Shown in pieces: positions 7,515 through 16,820 of a stretch of DNA of 34,551 bases. Source of the stretch: an uncultured Lewinella sp. (lineage in GTDB: Bacteria; Bacteroidota; Bacteroidia; Chitinophagales; Saprospiraceae); the NCBI GenBank assembly GCA_937873655.1, contig CALMYQ010000207.1:1-34551 (forward strand), written 5' to 3'. Each line of letters begins with the position of its first letter. Positions within the stretch are counted from its first letter, which is position 1. Under the pieces are notes generated by a model. That model worked only from the letters and a program-made list of their open reading frames with translations, had not been told where the DNA came from and did not search any database. A program made the translations under genes and the position numbers.

Positions 7515-8804
7515 ATGAAAATCCAGCTCACCCTTTTCTTCCTGGCCATTGCCCTGATGGCCGGCGCTCAGACCAAATCCGTCAAAAAATCCCCTCCCCT
7601 CTCGGAGGCGGCGCCGGAAACGGTCGGCATGTCGGCCGAACGCCTGGCCCGCATCGACGCTATGTGCAAGGAGGCTGTGGCCGATGGGGATGTGCCGGGC
7701 GTAGTCGCACTGGTAGCCCGCCACGGGAAGATCGTTTTTTACAAAGCCTACGGCAAAGCTGATACCCCTTCCGGGCGCGACCTCAAACGGGATGACATTT
7801 TCCGCATCGCCTCCCAGAGCAAGGCCATTACCTCCACCGCAGTCATGATGCTGTGGGAAGAAGGTAAATTCCAGTTGGACGACCCGATCTCCAAATATAT
7901 CCCTGAATTCAAAAACCCGCAGGTGCTGCAATCCTTCAAGTATTCCGACACGACCTATACCACCGTGCCGGCCAACAAGGAGATCACCATCCGGCACCTG
8001 CTTACGCATACCTCGGGGCTTGGGTACGGTGTGATCGACGGGGATGAACGATTCAAGATGATCTACCGCAAAGCCGGCATCACCGATCTGTTCACCACCG
8101 AAAACATCCCGATCGGAGAAAGCGTCAAAAAACTGGCCAAACTGCCCCTGCACCACAACCCCGGCGAGCAGTTCACCTACAGTGAAGGGCTCGATGTGCT
8201 GGGTTATTTCATCGAAGTGGTCTCCGGCATGCCGTTTGACGAGTTCCTGCGCAAGCGCATCTTCGACCCGCTCGGCATGAACGATACCTGGTTCTACCTG
8301 CCGCAGGACAAAGCGAGCCGCCTGGTTTCCGTCCAGAAGCCGGAGGATGGGAAATGGGTTCGTTATCCCGTCACCTTCTACGACCCGGACTACCCCGTTA
8401 AGGGGGCCAAACGGTTCTTCTCCGGGGGCGCAGGCCTCAGCAGCACGGCCAAAGACTACGCGACCTTCCTGCAGATGTACCTCAACGGCGGCGAGCTCAA
8501 CGGCGTGCGCCTCCTCAGCCGGACCACGGTAGAGGTCATCATGGCCAACCAGAGCGGCGACACCTACGGCGGCGGCAATGAGCATTACGGCCTCGCCTTC
8601 GGCGTCCTGGAAGAAAAAGGGCAAGCCCTCGGCGGCCGGAGCAGCGCAGGCACCTTCCAATGGGGTGGCTACTTCAACACCCAGTATTTCGCCGATCCCA
8701 AAGAGGACATCATCGGCGTGATCATGAAGCAAACCCAGGGCTCCCCCAATGACCAGACCGGTTGGATGTTCAAGCAACTGGTCGGGCAGGCCGTGGATGA
8801 TTGA
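7515..8804 (+). CDS. Secreted beta-lactamase-family serine hydrolase (class C/EstB-like)
   Basis: A 429-aa protein with a cleavable signal peptide (MKIQLTLFFLAIALMAGA). The catalytic SxxK motif is SQSK (Ser100, Lys103). The tyrosine motif is FTYSEG (Tyr222) and HLLTHTSGLGYG is the conserved helix between them. The third motif region is FQWGGYFNTQYF near the C-terminus. These are the marks of the penicillin-binding/EstB-type serine hydrolase family, whose members hydrolyse esters or D-amino-acid peptides. True beta-lactamase activity is less likely. It is a separate lineage from the minus-strand hydrolase at 103-1776, having no TPR or CBM48 tail. It is probably periplasmic. Confidence 0.9.
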   Translation: MKIQLTLFFLAIALMAGAQTKSVKKSPPLSEAAPETVGMSAERLARIDAMCKEAVADGDVPGVVALVARHGKIVFYKAYGKADTPSGRDLKRDDIFRIASQSKAITSTAVMMLWEEGKFQLDDPISKYIPEFKNPQVLQSFKYSDTTYTTVPANKEITIRHLLTHTSGLGYGVIDGDERFKMIYRKAGITDLFTTENIPIGESVKKLAKLPLHHNPGEQFTYSEGLDVLGYFIEVVSGMPFDEFLRKRIFDPLGMNDTWFYLPQDKASRLVSVQKPEDGKWVRYPVTFYDPDYPVKGAKRFFSGGAGLSSTAKDYATFLQMYLNGGELNGVRLLSRTTVEVIMANQSGDTYGGGNEHYGLAFGVLEEKGQALGGRSSAGTFQWGGYFNTQYFADPKEDIIGVIMKQTQGSPNDQTGWMFKQLVGQAVDD

Positions 8805-8903
8805 TGGTTGATGGTTGATTTGCCGCCTTCGCCAAGGCTTCGGCCGCCGGAGGTTGATCTGTTGATGCGTTGATTGTTGATTCGGATCAACGCATCAACA
8901 AAA

Positions 8904-9007
8904 GGTCCGTAGGACCGCAATATCTGTAACCTCCAGAGAACCGCATATCCCCAAGGTCCGTAGGAGCGCAATATCCGCCAGGTCCGTAGGACCGCAATAT
9001 CTGTAAC
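8904..9007. repeat. Three copies of a 26/27-bp palindromic intergenic element
   Basis: Copies are at 8904-8930, 8955-8980 and 8981-9007. Each begins GGTCCGTAGGACCGCAATAT or a variant (the middle copy has GGAGC). GGTCC-GTA-GGACC is a 5-bp dyad. The third copy ends on the base before the ATG at 9008. The CCGTAGG...CGCAATAT core also appears at about 21790-21806. Confidence 0.85.
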
Positions 9008-9613
9008 ATGACCTGGATCAAAACCATCACCTACGCCGAAGCTGCCGGCTACCTCCGGCAACTCTACAACCGGGTAAAGGGCCCCGGCGGCCTGGTCGAC
9101 AACGTGCTGACCATCCACAGCCTGCGGCCCCATACCCTGCACGGGCATATGACGCTGTACAAGAACGTACTGCACCACCGCGACAACGAGCTGCCCAAAT
9201 GGTACCTCGAAACAGCCGGCGTCTTCGTGAGCATGCTCAACGGCTGCAGCTATTGTGTCGATCACCATTCGGCAGGGCTGAAGCGGCTGCTCAACGAGGA
9301 TGAGCGGCACCGGCAACTGGTTGATGCACTCGCCCAAAAAACCTATGCCGATGTTCTGGATGACAGATACACGGCCGGGCTATGCTACGCCGAAAAGCTG
9401 ACCTTCCATCCTGCGGAAATGGAAGAAAGCGACGTCGTCACCCTGCGCGAAGCCGGCTTCTCCGACGGTGAGATCCTGGAACTCAACCAGGTGATCAGCT
9501 ATTTCTGCTATGTCAACCGGACCGTTCTGGGCCTGGGCGTCACCACCGAAGGGGATATATTGGGTCTTTCTCCCGGAGATGGAGCCGATGAGGAGAATTG
9601 GCACCACCAGTGA
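9008..9613 (+). CDS. AhpD-like / peroxidase-related carboxymuconolactone decarboxylase-family protein
   Basis: A 201-aa protein of the alkylhydroperoxidase D-like superfamily. It carries the redox CxxC pair in NGCSYCVDHHSAG (Cys80, Cys83, with His87 downstream), the usual AhpD active-site layout. The order and length fit the 'peroxidase-related enzyme' subgroup, cytoplasmic all-helical proteins thought to reduce hydroperoxides through the CxxC. There is no signal peptide. The start at ATG 9008 is immediately adjacent to a palindromic repeat, so its ribosome-binding region lies inside the repeat. This may tie its expression to that element. Confidence 0.87.
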   Translation: MTWIKTITYAEAAGYLRQLYNRVKGPGGLVDNVLTIHSLRPHTLHGHMTLYKNVLHHRDNELPKWYLETAGVFVSMLNGCSYCVDHHSAGLKRLLNEDERHRQLVDALAQKTYADVLDDRYTAGLCYAEKLTFHPAEMEESDVVTLREAGFSDGEILELNQVISYFCYVNRTVLGLGVTTEGDILGLSPGDGADEENWHHQ

Positions 9614-9701
9614 TTCAATTGATTTGATTGATTTGATTTTTCGATTGGTTCGATTGGTTCGAATGTTTCGATTACGCCAACCAACCAACGGACGCCAACA
9701 A

Positions 9702-9737
9702 TCGACTCATTCGGATCAATCGACTCATTCGGATCAA
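9702..9737. repeat. Two exact 18-bp tandem units
   Basis: TCGACTCATTCGGATCAA occurs twice head to tail, after a T-rich GATTTGATT-type low-complexity stretch at about 9611-9671. Nothing else is seen in the 276-bp spacer before the next gene apart from a weak promoter-like CAATTTTG at 9833-9840. Confidence 0.8.
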
Positions 9738-9889
9738 TACCTCAACAATCCACTTACCCCCTCGTTTTTACACACGGCCCGGCCTGACCCGCCACTTACC
9801 CGCCTTCCGTTTTAATCCCGCCCGGGAGCCTGCAATTTTGGATCAACAACAGGGAATCATTCAACCTGAAACGATCCAAAACAAGAAAA

Positions 9890-10633
9890 ATGAGCAGGTC
9901 AAAAATCAAAGTCACCATTTCTTCCAACGCGCTTCCGATGGCTGTAAAAGAGGAAATGTGGTCGATCTACCGGCATTATTATCACTATACCCGCGAGGAG
10001 TTTTTCCAGCGCTTCCAGAAGAACAACTTCTATTCTTTCTACACCCTGGAAGGCAAGATCGTGGGTTTTACCGGCCTGCGCATAGACCGGATCGACGGCA
10101 AATTGCTGGTCTATTTCGGCCAGACGGTGATCGATGAATCCAGCCGCGGGAATTTCCTCATCCCCAGGACCGCACTCAAGCTTTTTGCCCGGTACTGGAA
10201 AGACATGCTCCTGTCCAGGATGTATTTCTGGGCCGACAACCTGACGTACAAAGCCTACCTGGTATTTGCCAAGAACCTGGAAGAGTTCTACCCCAGTTAC
10301 CAGGAAGAAACCCCGGCGCCCGTCAACCGGCTGATCGACCAGATCGGCGAAAAATACTACCCCGAAACCTTTTGCCCCCAAACCAAAACCGTGCGGAAGG
10401 ACGCCGTCCTCGTGAACGACATCAATACCGTCATTGCACCCAAATACCTGGCCGACCCCGATATCCGGTTCTTTACGCTGGCCAACCCCGGATATGACCG
10501 CGGCCACGGCCTGATCACGATCGGCCCGATGCACCTGCAAAATGTGGTGGGGGTGATCAAAAAATCCATCGCAAAGAAATTCAAGCGGAAGGAACAGCCC
10601 CGTTGGCGGACGGTCCTGCGTTCGGCAGCCTGA
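9890..10633 (+). CDS. Hypothetical protein, possible acetyltransferase-like (GNAT) fold
   Basis: A 247-aa cytoplasmic-looking protein without signal peptide or membrane helices. The N-terminal part reads like a GNAT-type fold: KNNFYSFYTLEGKIVGFTGL followed by a strand LLVYFGQTVIDESSRG and a helix NFLIPRTALKLFARYW. I cannot find the classic acetyl-CoA loop, so this is a weak inference. The C-terminal third (NPGYDRGHGLITIGPMHLQN and the basic tail KKSIAKKFKRKEQPRWR) is not recognised. It stands alone between repeat-rich spacers. Coding status is supported by length, sensible composition and its ATG start. Confidence 0.65.
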   Translation: MSRSKIKVTISSNALPMAVKEEMWSIYRHYYHYTREEFFQRFQKNNFYSFYTLEGKIVGFTGLRIDRIDGKLLVYFGQTVIDESSRGNFLIPRTALKLFARYWKDMLLSRMYFWADNLTYKAYLVFAKNLEEFYPSYQEETPAPVNRLIDQIGEKYYPETFCPQTKTVRKDAVLVNDINTVIAPKYLADPDIRFFTLANPGYDRGHGLITIGPMHLQNVVGVIKKSIAKKFKRKEQPRWRTVLRSAA

Positions 10634-11106
10634 GATCGTTGCAGGTAGCAGGTGGTAACAAAATTGGACTTTCCCGGTTTGCATTCGCAGTACCACCCGC
10701 TCTTCCTCTGTTGGGTTGTCCTGCACAGCGATCCTAACGGCCCGCCGCTGCCATCTGGCCTCTTTAACCTTGAATTGCCGGACCTGACGGCCCGCACGAT
10801 CGTTTTGTTTCGGACAGGTTCCCGGCACTTCGAAAGTCCCAGGCATCTGCAATCCTTCGACTGCGCTAAGGGTCCCGACTTACAACTGATGACTTACGAC
10901 TTACGACTAACGACTAACGACTAACGACTAACCAACTTACAACTAAAATACCCTATATTTGGGGATTCAGGGTCTCAACGGCCCCGATCGGTCCCCATCA
11001 GGTATGTGAAATGCGTTCACTTTGTTATCTTGAATTGTCGTCCCGTCAATACCGTCCCGTAGTTCATGAATTCCGCCATTTGTAATTCATTAAATCCGAC
11101 CGGACC
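10634..11106. other. Gene-free spacer with heptamer repeat
   Basis: A 473-bp intergenic stretch. At 10903-10930 there are four exact tandem copies of ACGACTA, preceded by degenerate ACTTACGACTT units. TATATTTG at 10954-10961 matches the Bacteroidota -7 consensus, but no TTTG lies 19 bp upstream, so it is only a candidate promoter for the kinase gene with a leader of about 145 nt. No convincing short gene is seen. Confidence 0.6.
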
Positions 11107-13185
11107 TTGAAGCGTCATTTTTCATATCGAGCATTACCGCACCGGCATCGCGTCCGGCGGTTTGCGGCAGTTTTGGGCTTTGCGGCGCTGATTCTGTCGG
11201 GTTGCCGGGAATATGCGCCGGACGTCCCGGAGGTTAAGCCGGGAGAAATACCCGAAACGGTACTGAAAAGGTACGCTCATACCGACGCTGTCCTTGCCAG
11301 GTTGAATGACCTGAAGGATACCGGTCAACGGCTCGACAGCCTGTTTTACTACACGGAATTGCTGGCCAACTACGACGATAAGGCGGCTATGGTTTACGCC
11401 CGCGAAGCCGGCCGGATTGCAGAAACCGGAAGCCTTCGGCTGGCCCGTGCTATCAGCGACTACTACATCGCCTTGTTCACCGGCCGGCAGTACATTCTCG
11501 GCGACGAGGAAGCGCTTGAAGGCGCTATTGTAAATGCAGCCAACAGCGACCAGCTGTTCAAAAAATCGAACAATACAGAATGGCATATAAAAGCCGAGGT
11601 CCTGCTGGGCCACCTGAATTTCAAAAAAGGCGACAGTACGGCGGCAAAGGAATACTTTTTCAATGCCCTGAAAGGCCTTGAAATTGCGGATGCCGCAAAC
11701 GAAGAACAGGATCGTCAGAAAGGAGAGATTTTTCATGAGCTGGGCAATCTTTATTACTACTCCTTCGGCGATACCGGCAAAGCGATCGGGTTTTTCGAAA
11801 AAGGGAAAGCCCTTTTTGAAAAGACCGGTTACCAATCTGCACTGGCCAGATTATGGCTGGATCTGGGGCTCGTTTATTTCTACGAAGGCCAATATGCCGA
11901 AGCCGATTCATTATCGCAAAAAAGCCTGGACTACGGCAGGAAGAACAGCGACATCAAAAGCGTCATTTACGCCTGCCAGCAACTCGCTGAATTCAAGCGA
12001 ACGGCATACCTGCAATCCGCTGACCCGACCGACATTGATGAGGCGTTCAGCCTGCTGCGGGAAAGCATCCGGCTGGATGAAGACAACCCGTATTACACCC
12101 TGCAATTGCTGGGCAGCGCTTTCTCCTCAAAGGCTAAAATGACAAAGGCCTACAACAATGTGGATTCAGCGATTATCTATTACAAATACGCCGTACAGGA
12201 AGCCAAAAGGCTGGGCGCTCCCAAAATCATGGAACCGCTCGTGGAGAATATTTCCTACCTCTGCGGGTTCAGGCAAAGGCTTACCCAACGGGATTGCAGC
12301 GAACTGCTGGATAACGCCGGCATGAGCTTTCTGAACAAGCAGTACAAAGAACTGAACGACACTATCGTCAACCGGCTCCAACTGGCCAGCCGCCAGAGCA
12401 AGGAATTTGCCATGCAACTCCAGGAAACCGAAAACAAGCACCGCGTGAACAATATCTGGATGACCAGCGGGGCCGGCCTCATCATTGCCGGATTTGTTTT
12501 CCTGATCCTCCTGCAACAGCAACAGCAAAAACGGCTCAAGGCCAAAATGGAGGCGCTCAGGGCCCAGATCAACCCCCATTTCGTGTCCAACAGCCTCAAC
12601 GCCATCGAAAGCCTGGTGAACCACGATCAGAAAGACGCCGCAGCCAAATACATCATCCATTTTTCGCGGCTTTCCCGGCAGATCCTGAACAGCTCAAGGG
12701 ACGGCGTCACGACCCTGGCCGAAGAACTCAAAATGCTCGAACATTTCCTGGCGCTGGAGCAGCTTCGATTCCGCGACAAGCTGAATTATCGCATCGACGT
12801 GGCCCCGGATCTCGAAAACCAGCCGGTCGAATTGCCCGCCATGATCCTGCAACCCTACGTGGAAAATGCGATCTGGCACGGCATCAAGCCCAAACAAGGG
12901 CCGGGGCTCCTGCTGGTCAAAGTGGAAAAACAGGATAAATCGCTGATCTGCACTATCGAGGATGACGGCATCGGCCGGGAAAAAGCCCGCGAAATCAAAG
13001 CCAAATCCCTGATGCAGCACAAATCCGTCGGCATGCAGATCACCCAGGAACGCCTCAAGACCATCGGCCATGTAAAAGATACCCAGGTGGATATCATCGA
13101 CCTGTACGATGACCAGGGGCAACCTTCCGGAACCCGGATCGTGATCCGCCTGCCTTTTAAAATCAAAAAAATGAAACCGGCATGA
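11107..13185 (+). CDS. LytS-type sensor histidine kinase with N-terminal TPR-like repeats
   Basis: A 692-aa kinase. N-terminal basic leader then hydrophobic core ending in a lipobox-like LILSGC (Cys33). Residues ~60-430 are helical TPR-like repeats (for example GEIFHELGNLYYYSFGDTGK and ARLWLDLGLVYFYEGQYAEA). A transmembrane helix spans ~449-471, followed by a Q-rich coil. The His_kinase domain has the phospho-acceptor in QINPHFVSNSLN (His491; the common form is NPHFLFN). An HATPase_c domain has YVENAIWHGI and EDDGIGR. The start codon is TTG at 11107: no ATG lies between it and the in-frame stop at 11083, and the signal region begins there. It overlaps the response regulator by 4 bp (ATGA), so they are co-translated and form a two-component pair. 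Confidence 0.9.
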   Translation: MKRHFSYRALPHRHRVRRFAAVLGFAALILSGCREYAPDVPEVKPGEIPETVLKRYAHTDAVLARLNDLKDTGQRLDSLFYYTELLANYDDKAAMVYAREAGRIAETGSLRLARAISDYYIALFTGRQYILGDEEALEGAIVNAANSDQLFKKSNNTEWHIKAEVLLGHLNFKKGDSTAAKEYFFNALKGLEIADAANEEQDRQKGEIFHELGNLYYYSFGDTGKAIGFFEKGKALFEKTGYQSALARLWLDLGLVYFYEGQYAEADSLSQKSLDYGRKNSDIKSVIYACQQLAEFKRTAYLQSADPTDIDEAFSLLRESIRLDEDNPYYTLQLLGSAFSSKAKMTKAYNNVDSAIIYYKYAVQEAKRLGAPKIMEPLVENISYLCGFRQRLTQRDCSELLDNAGMSFLNKQYKELNDTIVNRLQLASRQSKEFAMQLQETENKHRVNNIWMTSGAGLIIAGFVFLILLQQQQQKRLKAKMEALRAQINPHFVSNSLNAIESLVNHDQKDAAAKYIIHFSRLSRQILNSSRDGVTTLAEELKMLEHFLALEQLRFRDKLNYRIDVAPDLENQPVELPAMILQPYVENAIWHGIKPKQGPGLLLVKVEKQDKSLICTIEDDGIGREKAREIKAKSLMQHKSVGMQITQERLKTIGHVKDTQVDIIDLYDDQGQPSGTRIVIRLPFKIKKMKPA

Positions 13186-13928
13186 ATCCTTTACGAGCGA
13201 TCATCGTAGAAGACGAACCCTCCGGCCTGGAAAACCTGCGCTGGAAATTGCAGAACAACTGCCCCGAAGTGGAGATCATCGCGGAATGCACCAACGGCCA
13301 GGACGCCGTCAATACCATCCGCCGGTTGCTGCCCGACCTGCTGTTCCTGGACATCATGCTGGGCGACATGACCGGCTTCGATGTCCTCAAATCCATCCGG
13401 CATCCTTCCTTCGAAGTGATCTTTACCACCAGCTACGACGATTACGCCATCCAGGCCATTAAAAACAGCGCGCTGGACTACCTGCTCAAGCCCGTTGAGG
13501 TGGACGAACTGATGGATGCCGTGGCCAAGGCGCGCGTCAAATTGCAAATTCCGGCCAATGCAGCCGCCAAACAAACACCCGCGGCGCCCGCAAGCGCCAA
13601 ATTCGGTTTGCCCATTGCCACCGGCATGCAATTCGTCGATATTCAGGACGTGGTCTACGCCCAGGCCGAAGACAATATCGCTGTCATTTACCTCAACGAC
13701 AAGGCTCCCATCCGGCTCACCAAAACCCTGGGCTGGCTGGAGGAACAATTGGAGAGCCACGGCTTTTACCGGGTACACCATTCGTACCTGATCAACCGGA
13801 ACCATATCGCCGAATATATCCGCAACGAAGGCGGATTTGTGGTGATGAGCAACAAAAAAGCCATCAGTATTTCACGGCGTAAAAAGGACGGCTTTCTTCA
13901 GTTCCTGGAAGCAGGGGACGGGGTTTAG
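13182..13928 (+). CDS. LytTR-family response regulator
   Basis: A 248-aa regulator. The receiver domain (1-~120) has the acidic pocket VEDEP, the phospho-acceptor Asp57 in LLFLDIMLGDM, the switch Thr/Ser in FTTSYDDYA and Lys103 in DYLLKPVE. After an Ala/Pro-rich linker (~122-140), the LytTR DNA-binding domain (~145-240) shows VYAQAEDNIAVIYLND, FYRVHHSYLINRNHI and KKAISISRRKK. LytTR proteins bind direct repeats of about 9 bp upstream of their targets. Its partner is the overlapping kinase. The caspase island begins 446 bp downstream in the same direction, which makes it a possible target, though nothing in the sequence proves this. Confidence 0.93.
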   Translation: MNPLRAIIVEDEPSGLENLRWKLQNNCPEVEIIAECTNGQDAVNTIRRLLPDLLFLDIMLGDMTGFDVLKSIRHPSFEVIFTTSYDDYAIQAIKNSALDYLLKPVEVDELMDAVAKARVKLQIPANAAAKQTPAAPASAKFGLPIATGMQFVDIQDVVYAQAEDNIAVIYLNDKAPIRLTKTLGWLEEQLESHGFYRVHHSYLINRNHIAEYIRNEGGFVVMSNKKAISISRRKKDGFLQFLEAGDGV

Positions 13929-14374
13929 GCCCGGAAGGTTCAATAGGTTGCGGGTAAAATCAGGCGGGAACCGAAAGTTGGCTCCGTAGGAATCCTCTTG
14001 GGGTAGTCTTCAATCGGGTCACTGCCTACCGAAGACTGCCAACTGCCAGCTAAAACAGTTGATTTAAATTTTTCCATGTTCCCGCTTAAATCCTGGGATA
14101 ACTCATATTCGCACCCCGACCCGATTAAAAAATGCGTTCCTTTTAAATAGGATCAATATATTCTATTCTTATTTTAAAATCATCATAAATTATTTAAAAT
14201 CAATATTTTAAGTGTAAAATTTAAATCTTAATCCCTTTAAAAAAGCTGATTTTTCTATTTATCTGAATTTGCATGACCCCGAACGAATGGATTAGCTTGT
14301 ACCCAAACCCCGGCAAAGTGCAATTAAAGCACCATTCAGGTCTTGTTTTTTGTAAACCTTAAATCCAAAACATA
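13929..14374 (+). promoter_or_regulatory. Partly AT-rich spacer upstream of the caspase island
   Basis: A 446-bp spacer. The first ~120 bp contain a TCCGTAGGA fragment and GACTGCCAACTGCC repeat remnants. From about 14130 to 14265 the sequence is strikingly AT-rich compared with everything around it, with a perfect palindrome ATTTTAAAAT (14171-14180) and an inverted repeat TTAAAAT-CAAT-ATTTTAA (14194-14211). TGAATTTG at 14264-14271 is one base off the -7 consensus but lacks a proper -33. I infer the island's promoter and operator region lies here. Confidence 0.4.
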
Positions 14375-16615
14375 ATGGACATTCTGGAATCCACAGCTGG
14401 CGCCTTTGAACTCCTGGCCGAAGACGGCACTACCACCACGTCTTCAGGCGCCACCACGACGGAAGAGGAAATGAAAGACCCCACTCCGCCGCCGCCCAAC
14501 CCCAAAGGCCCGCGACCACTCCCCGATCCGCCGCGCGACAAGGACAAACTTCGCATCTTCGCACTCCTGGTCGGCATCAACGATTATCCGGAGCCGATAC
14601 CCAAACTGGGCGGCTGCCTGAAGGATGTGGGCCTGATCGAAAAATACCTGGTAGATACCTATGGTGAAAAAGCGCACATCAAAAAACTCCTCGACCAGGA
14701 AGCCACTTACGACAATATCATCGCCGAATTTACGGACCACCTCGGCCAGGCAACCGGCTTCGATACGATCTGGTTCCATTTCAGCGGGCACGGTTCGGAA
14801 CAGTTCACGGCCGATGAATTCCTGAAGACCATCGAACCCGGCGGCAAAGACCAAACCATGGTTTGTTATAAGAACGGCAACATCGGCAGCCAGCTGCACC
14901 TGGCGGACAAGGAAATCGCCGTTCTGCTGGCCCAGGCTGAAAAAGGGCGCGGCAACACCGACGGCATGAAACCCCATATCGTGGTGTCGCTCGACTGCTG
15001 CCATTCCGGCTCCGGCACCCGCGACGACGAGGTCCGGCCCCGCAATTACGACCCGACCAAGGGCAAGACACGAAGCGACGCGCTTGAGGCCGGCGGCGTC
15101 CGCACCATCAACACGTATATCGGCAATTATTCAGCCTCCAATATCGAAGTGCCCATGTCGACCCACGTGGCCCTTTCGGCCTGCGAAAGCCGCCAACTGG
15201 CCGGCGACACCGATGCCGGCGGCGTATTCACCACCAGCCTGATCGAAACCCTGCGGGCCACCGGTGAAGAGGTCAACTATGAATCCCTGTTCCTGAAAAC
15301 CCGTTCGACGGCCCGCAAGAAGCGCAAGGAACAAAACCCGCAATTCGAGACCATCGGCGGCTTCAATCCGTACACCCGGTTCCTGGAAGGCTCCTCGCTG
15401 GGCAAACCCGGCCGCTATCCGCTGCTGGCCATGACCAGAAGTTCCGGGACCGCGTGGTTCGTCAAATGCGGCGCCATTCACGGTTTGCCGACGGATAGCC
15501 CCGCCGGCACAATATGGATGGATATCATCGATGAGCGGAACAATACGGTGGTCGCCAATGCCTCGGTCTCCCAGGTAAGCGCGCAACACAGCCTTATATC
15601 GCTGGAAGAGCCCAACCTGGCCGACCCCGCAAAAGTTGAAGATTACCGGGCCGAAATCCGGGTTTTACCAGCCGCGCCGATCTACGTCGTGCTGAGCGGC
15701 ACACCGGTCTGGCTGCAAGGCATAAAAGACAGATGGGCGCCGCTGGCCGCCAAAAACATATGCTGGCTGACCGAAAGAAAGGTCAGGGACAGCCCATCCA
15801 TCTTCACCGGCCAGGATGGGGATGAAGTTGCTGAACCGCCTGCAATAGAGTTGCATGCCGGTCTGCATGGTGAGCTGACCATAAAGAACCTGCAATTGGA
15901 AAACCAGGTCTTGTTGAGAATGCCGGCAACAGGTTCGCCGCAGGATCGCCATGACCTTGCCGTTGAGAACCTGGAAAAAGTGGCCAACTGGATGCGCACC
16001 ATTACCCTGGACAACCCCAACAGCAAGATCCGCCAACAGTTTGAATTCGAGCTTTTGGTATCCGACGTTCACAACCACCCGGCGCCGCTCACGCCGAAAG
16101 AAAACCCCGGCAGCGCCGTGCAACTGTTTGAGCCGCTGACGGCGTCAAGCGCAGATACCTTCAAGTTGAAAGACAGCTCCGGCGTCGTATCCGCCCACCT
16201 GCTGGCTTTTAATTACAAGGTCAAAATGAAGGACAATGCCACACAGCCCATCTTTTTCTACGGGTATCGCCTGAGCGACACCTGCGCGATCAGCTTCATG
16301 ACCGAACAGGAGCAATTCCTTGATCCGGGTAAGACCAAATCGCTGCTGTCACTCAACAACGGCCAGGGATTTGGCTGGGGCCCCGAGGTCGATGAAGGGC
16401 AGGTCAGCAGTTGGTTCAAGCTCATCGCTACCACCGAAGAACTGGACTACCATCGCCTGGAGCAGGATGGCTTGAAAGCGTCCCGTGAAGGCGAAACCAA
16501 AGACCTGCATCCCGATCGGATCTCGCTGGATTGGTGCGCCGTCACGGTGCGGGTGGACCTTTCGGTTAACATTGAAGAAAACCCGGAGAATCCGTTCGAA
16601 GGCGTGGATTTTTAA
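14375..16615 (+). CDS. Caspase-family (C14/metacaspase-like) protease with C-terminal beta-rich region
   Basis: A 746-aa protein. A Thr-rich then Pro-rich leader (~18-53) precedes a caspase p20-like domain (~58-380): ALLVGINDYPEPIPKLGGC, catalytic His139 in FHFSGHGSEQ, and the nucleophile in VVSLDCCHSGSG (Cys209, the Cys before His, by analogy with metacaspases). ALSACESRQLA and GGVFTTSLIETL are the usual downstream strands and helix. Residues ~390-746 are not a STAND or WD40 module. They look beta-rich, and a segment near 685 (SSWFKLIATTEELD) recalls C-terminal display domains such as DUF4384 found with bacterial caspases; that is a weak resemblance. There is no signal peptide, so it is probably cytoplasmic. 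It is the first gene of the island, 205 bp before the first giant, and could be a downstream executioner activated by the giants. Confidence 0.88.
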   Translation: MDILESTAGAFELLAEDGTTTTSSGATTTEEEMKDPTPPPPNPKGPRPLPDPPRDKDKLRIFALLVGINDYPEPIPKLGGCLKDVGLIEKYLVDTYGEKAHIKKLLDQEATYDNIIAEFTDHLGQATGFDTIWFHFSGHGSEQFTADEFLKTIEPGGKDQTMVCYKNGNIGSQLHLADKEIAVLLAQAEKGRGNTDGMKPHIVVSLDCCHSGSGTRDDEVRPRNYDPTKGKTRSDALEAGGVRTINTYIGNYSASNIEVPMSTHVALSACESRQLAGDTDAGGVFTTSLIETLRATGEEVNYESLFLKTRSTARKKRKEQNPQFETIGGFNPYTRFLEGSSLGKPGRYPLLAMTRSSGTAWFVKCGAIHGLPTDSPAGTIWMDIIDERNNTVVANASVSQVSAQHSLISLEEPNLADPAKVEDYRAEIRVLPAAPIYVVLSGTPVWLQGIKDRWAPLAAKNICWLTERKVRDSPSIFTGQDGDEVAEPPAIELHAGLHGELTIKNLQLENQVLLRMPATGSPQDRHDLAVENLEKVANWMRTITLDNPNSKIRQQFEFELLVSDVHNHPAPLTPKENPGSAVQLFEPLTASSADTFKLKDSSGVVSAHLLAFNYKVKMKDNATQPIFFYGYRLSDTCAISFMTEQEQFLDPGKTKSLLSLNNGQGFGWGPEVDEGQVSSWFKLIATTEELDYHRLEQDGLKASREGETKDLHPDRISLDWCAVTVRVDLSVNIEENPENPFEGVDF

Positions 16616-16820
16616 AGGTTTTTAGTGAGCGTGGGGCGAAGAGCACTTGTGCCCTTCTTCTCTCGCTTAACCAAGACAGTTCAGAATTTTGCGTCAACTC
16701 GATTTTTAGCGCGCAGCGTGATGAAAATCAAAGCTTTGCGTCTTCGCGTCTTGGCGGGCGAATCACTTTTTTGAACGGACTCGCTTACCCACGAACCTAT
16801 CCGAATGCCAAGTCTTTGTT

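Noticed and set aside
7455..8777. 440-residue minus-strand open frame opposite the secreted serine hydrolase
   Set aside because: It lies antisense to a gene with a full set of family motifs and shows no domains of its own. Long antisense frames are expected from the GC-rich third positions.
10652..10924. 90-residue plus-strand open frame in the spacer before the kinase
   Set aside because: It has no recognisable features, runs into the ACGACTA tandem repeat and lacks conserved-looking structure.
16638..16657. Possible terminator hairpin after the 746-aa caspase gene
   Set aside because: The stem has a mismatch, the loop would be only two bases unless the top pairs open, and no T-run follows.
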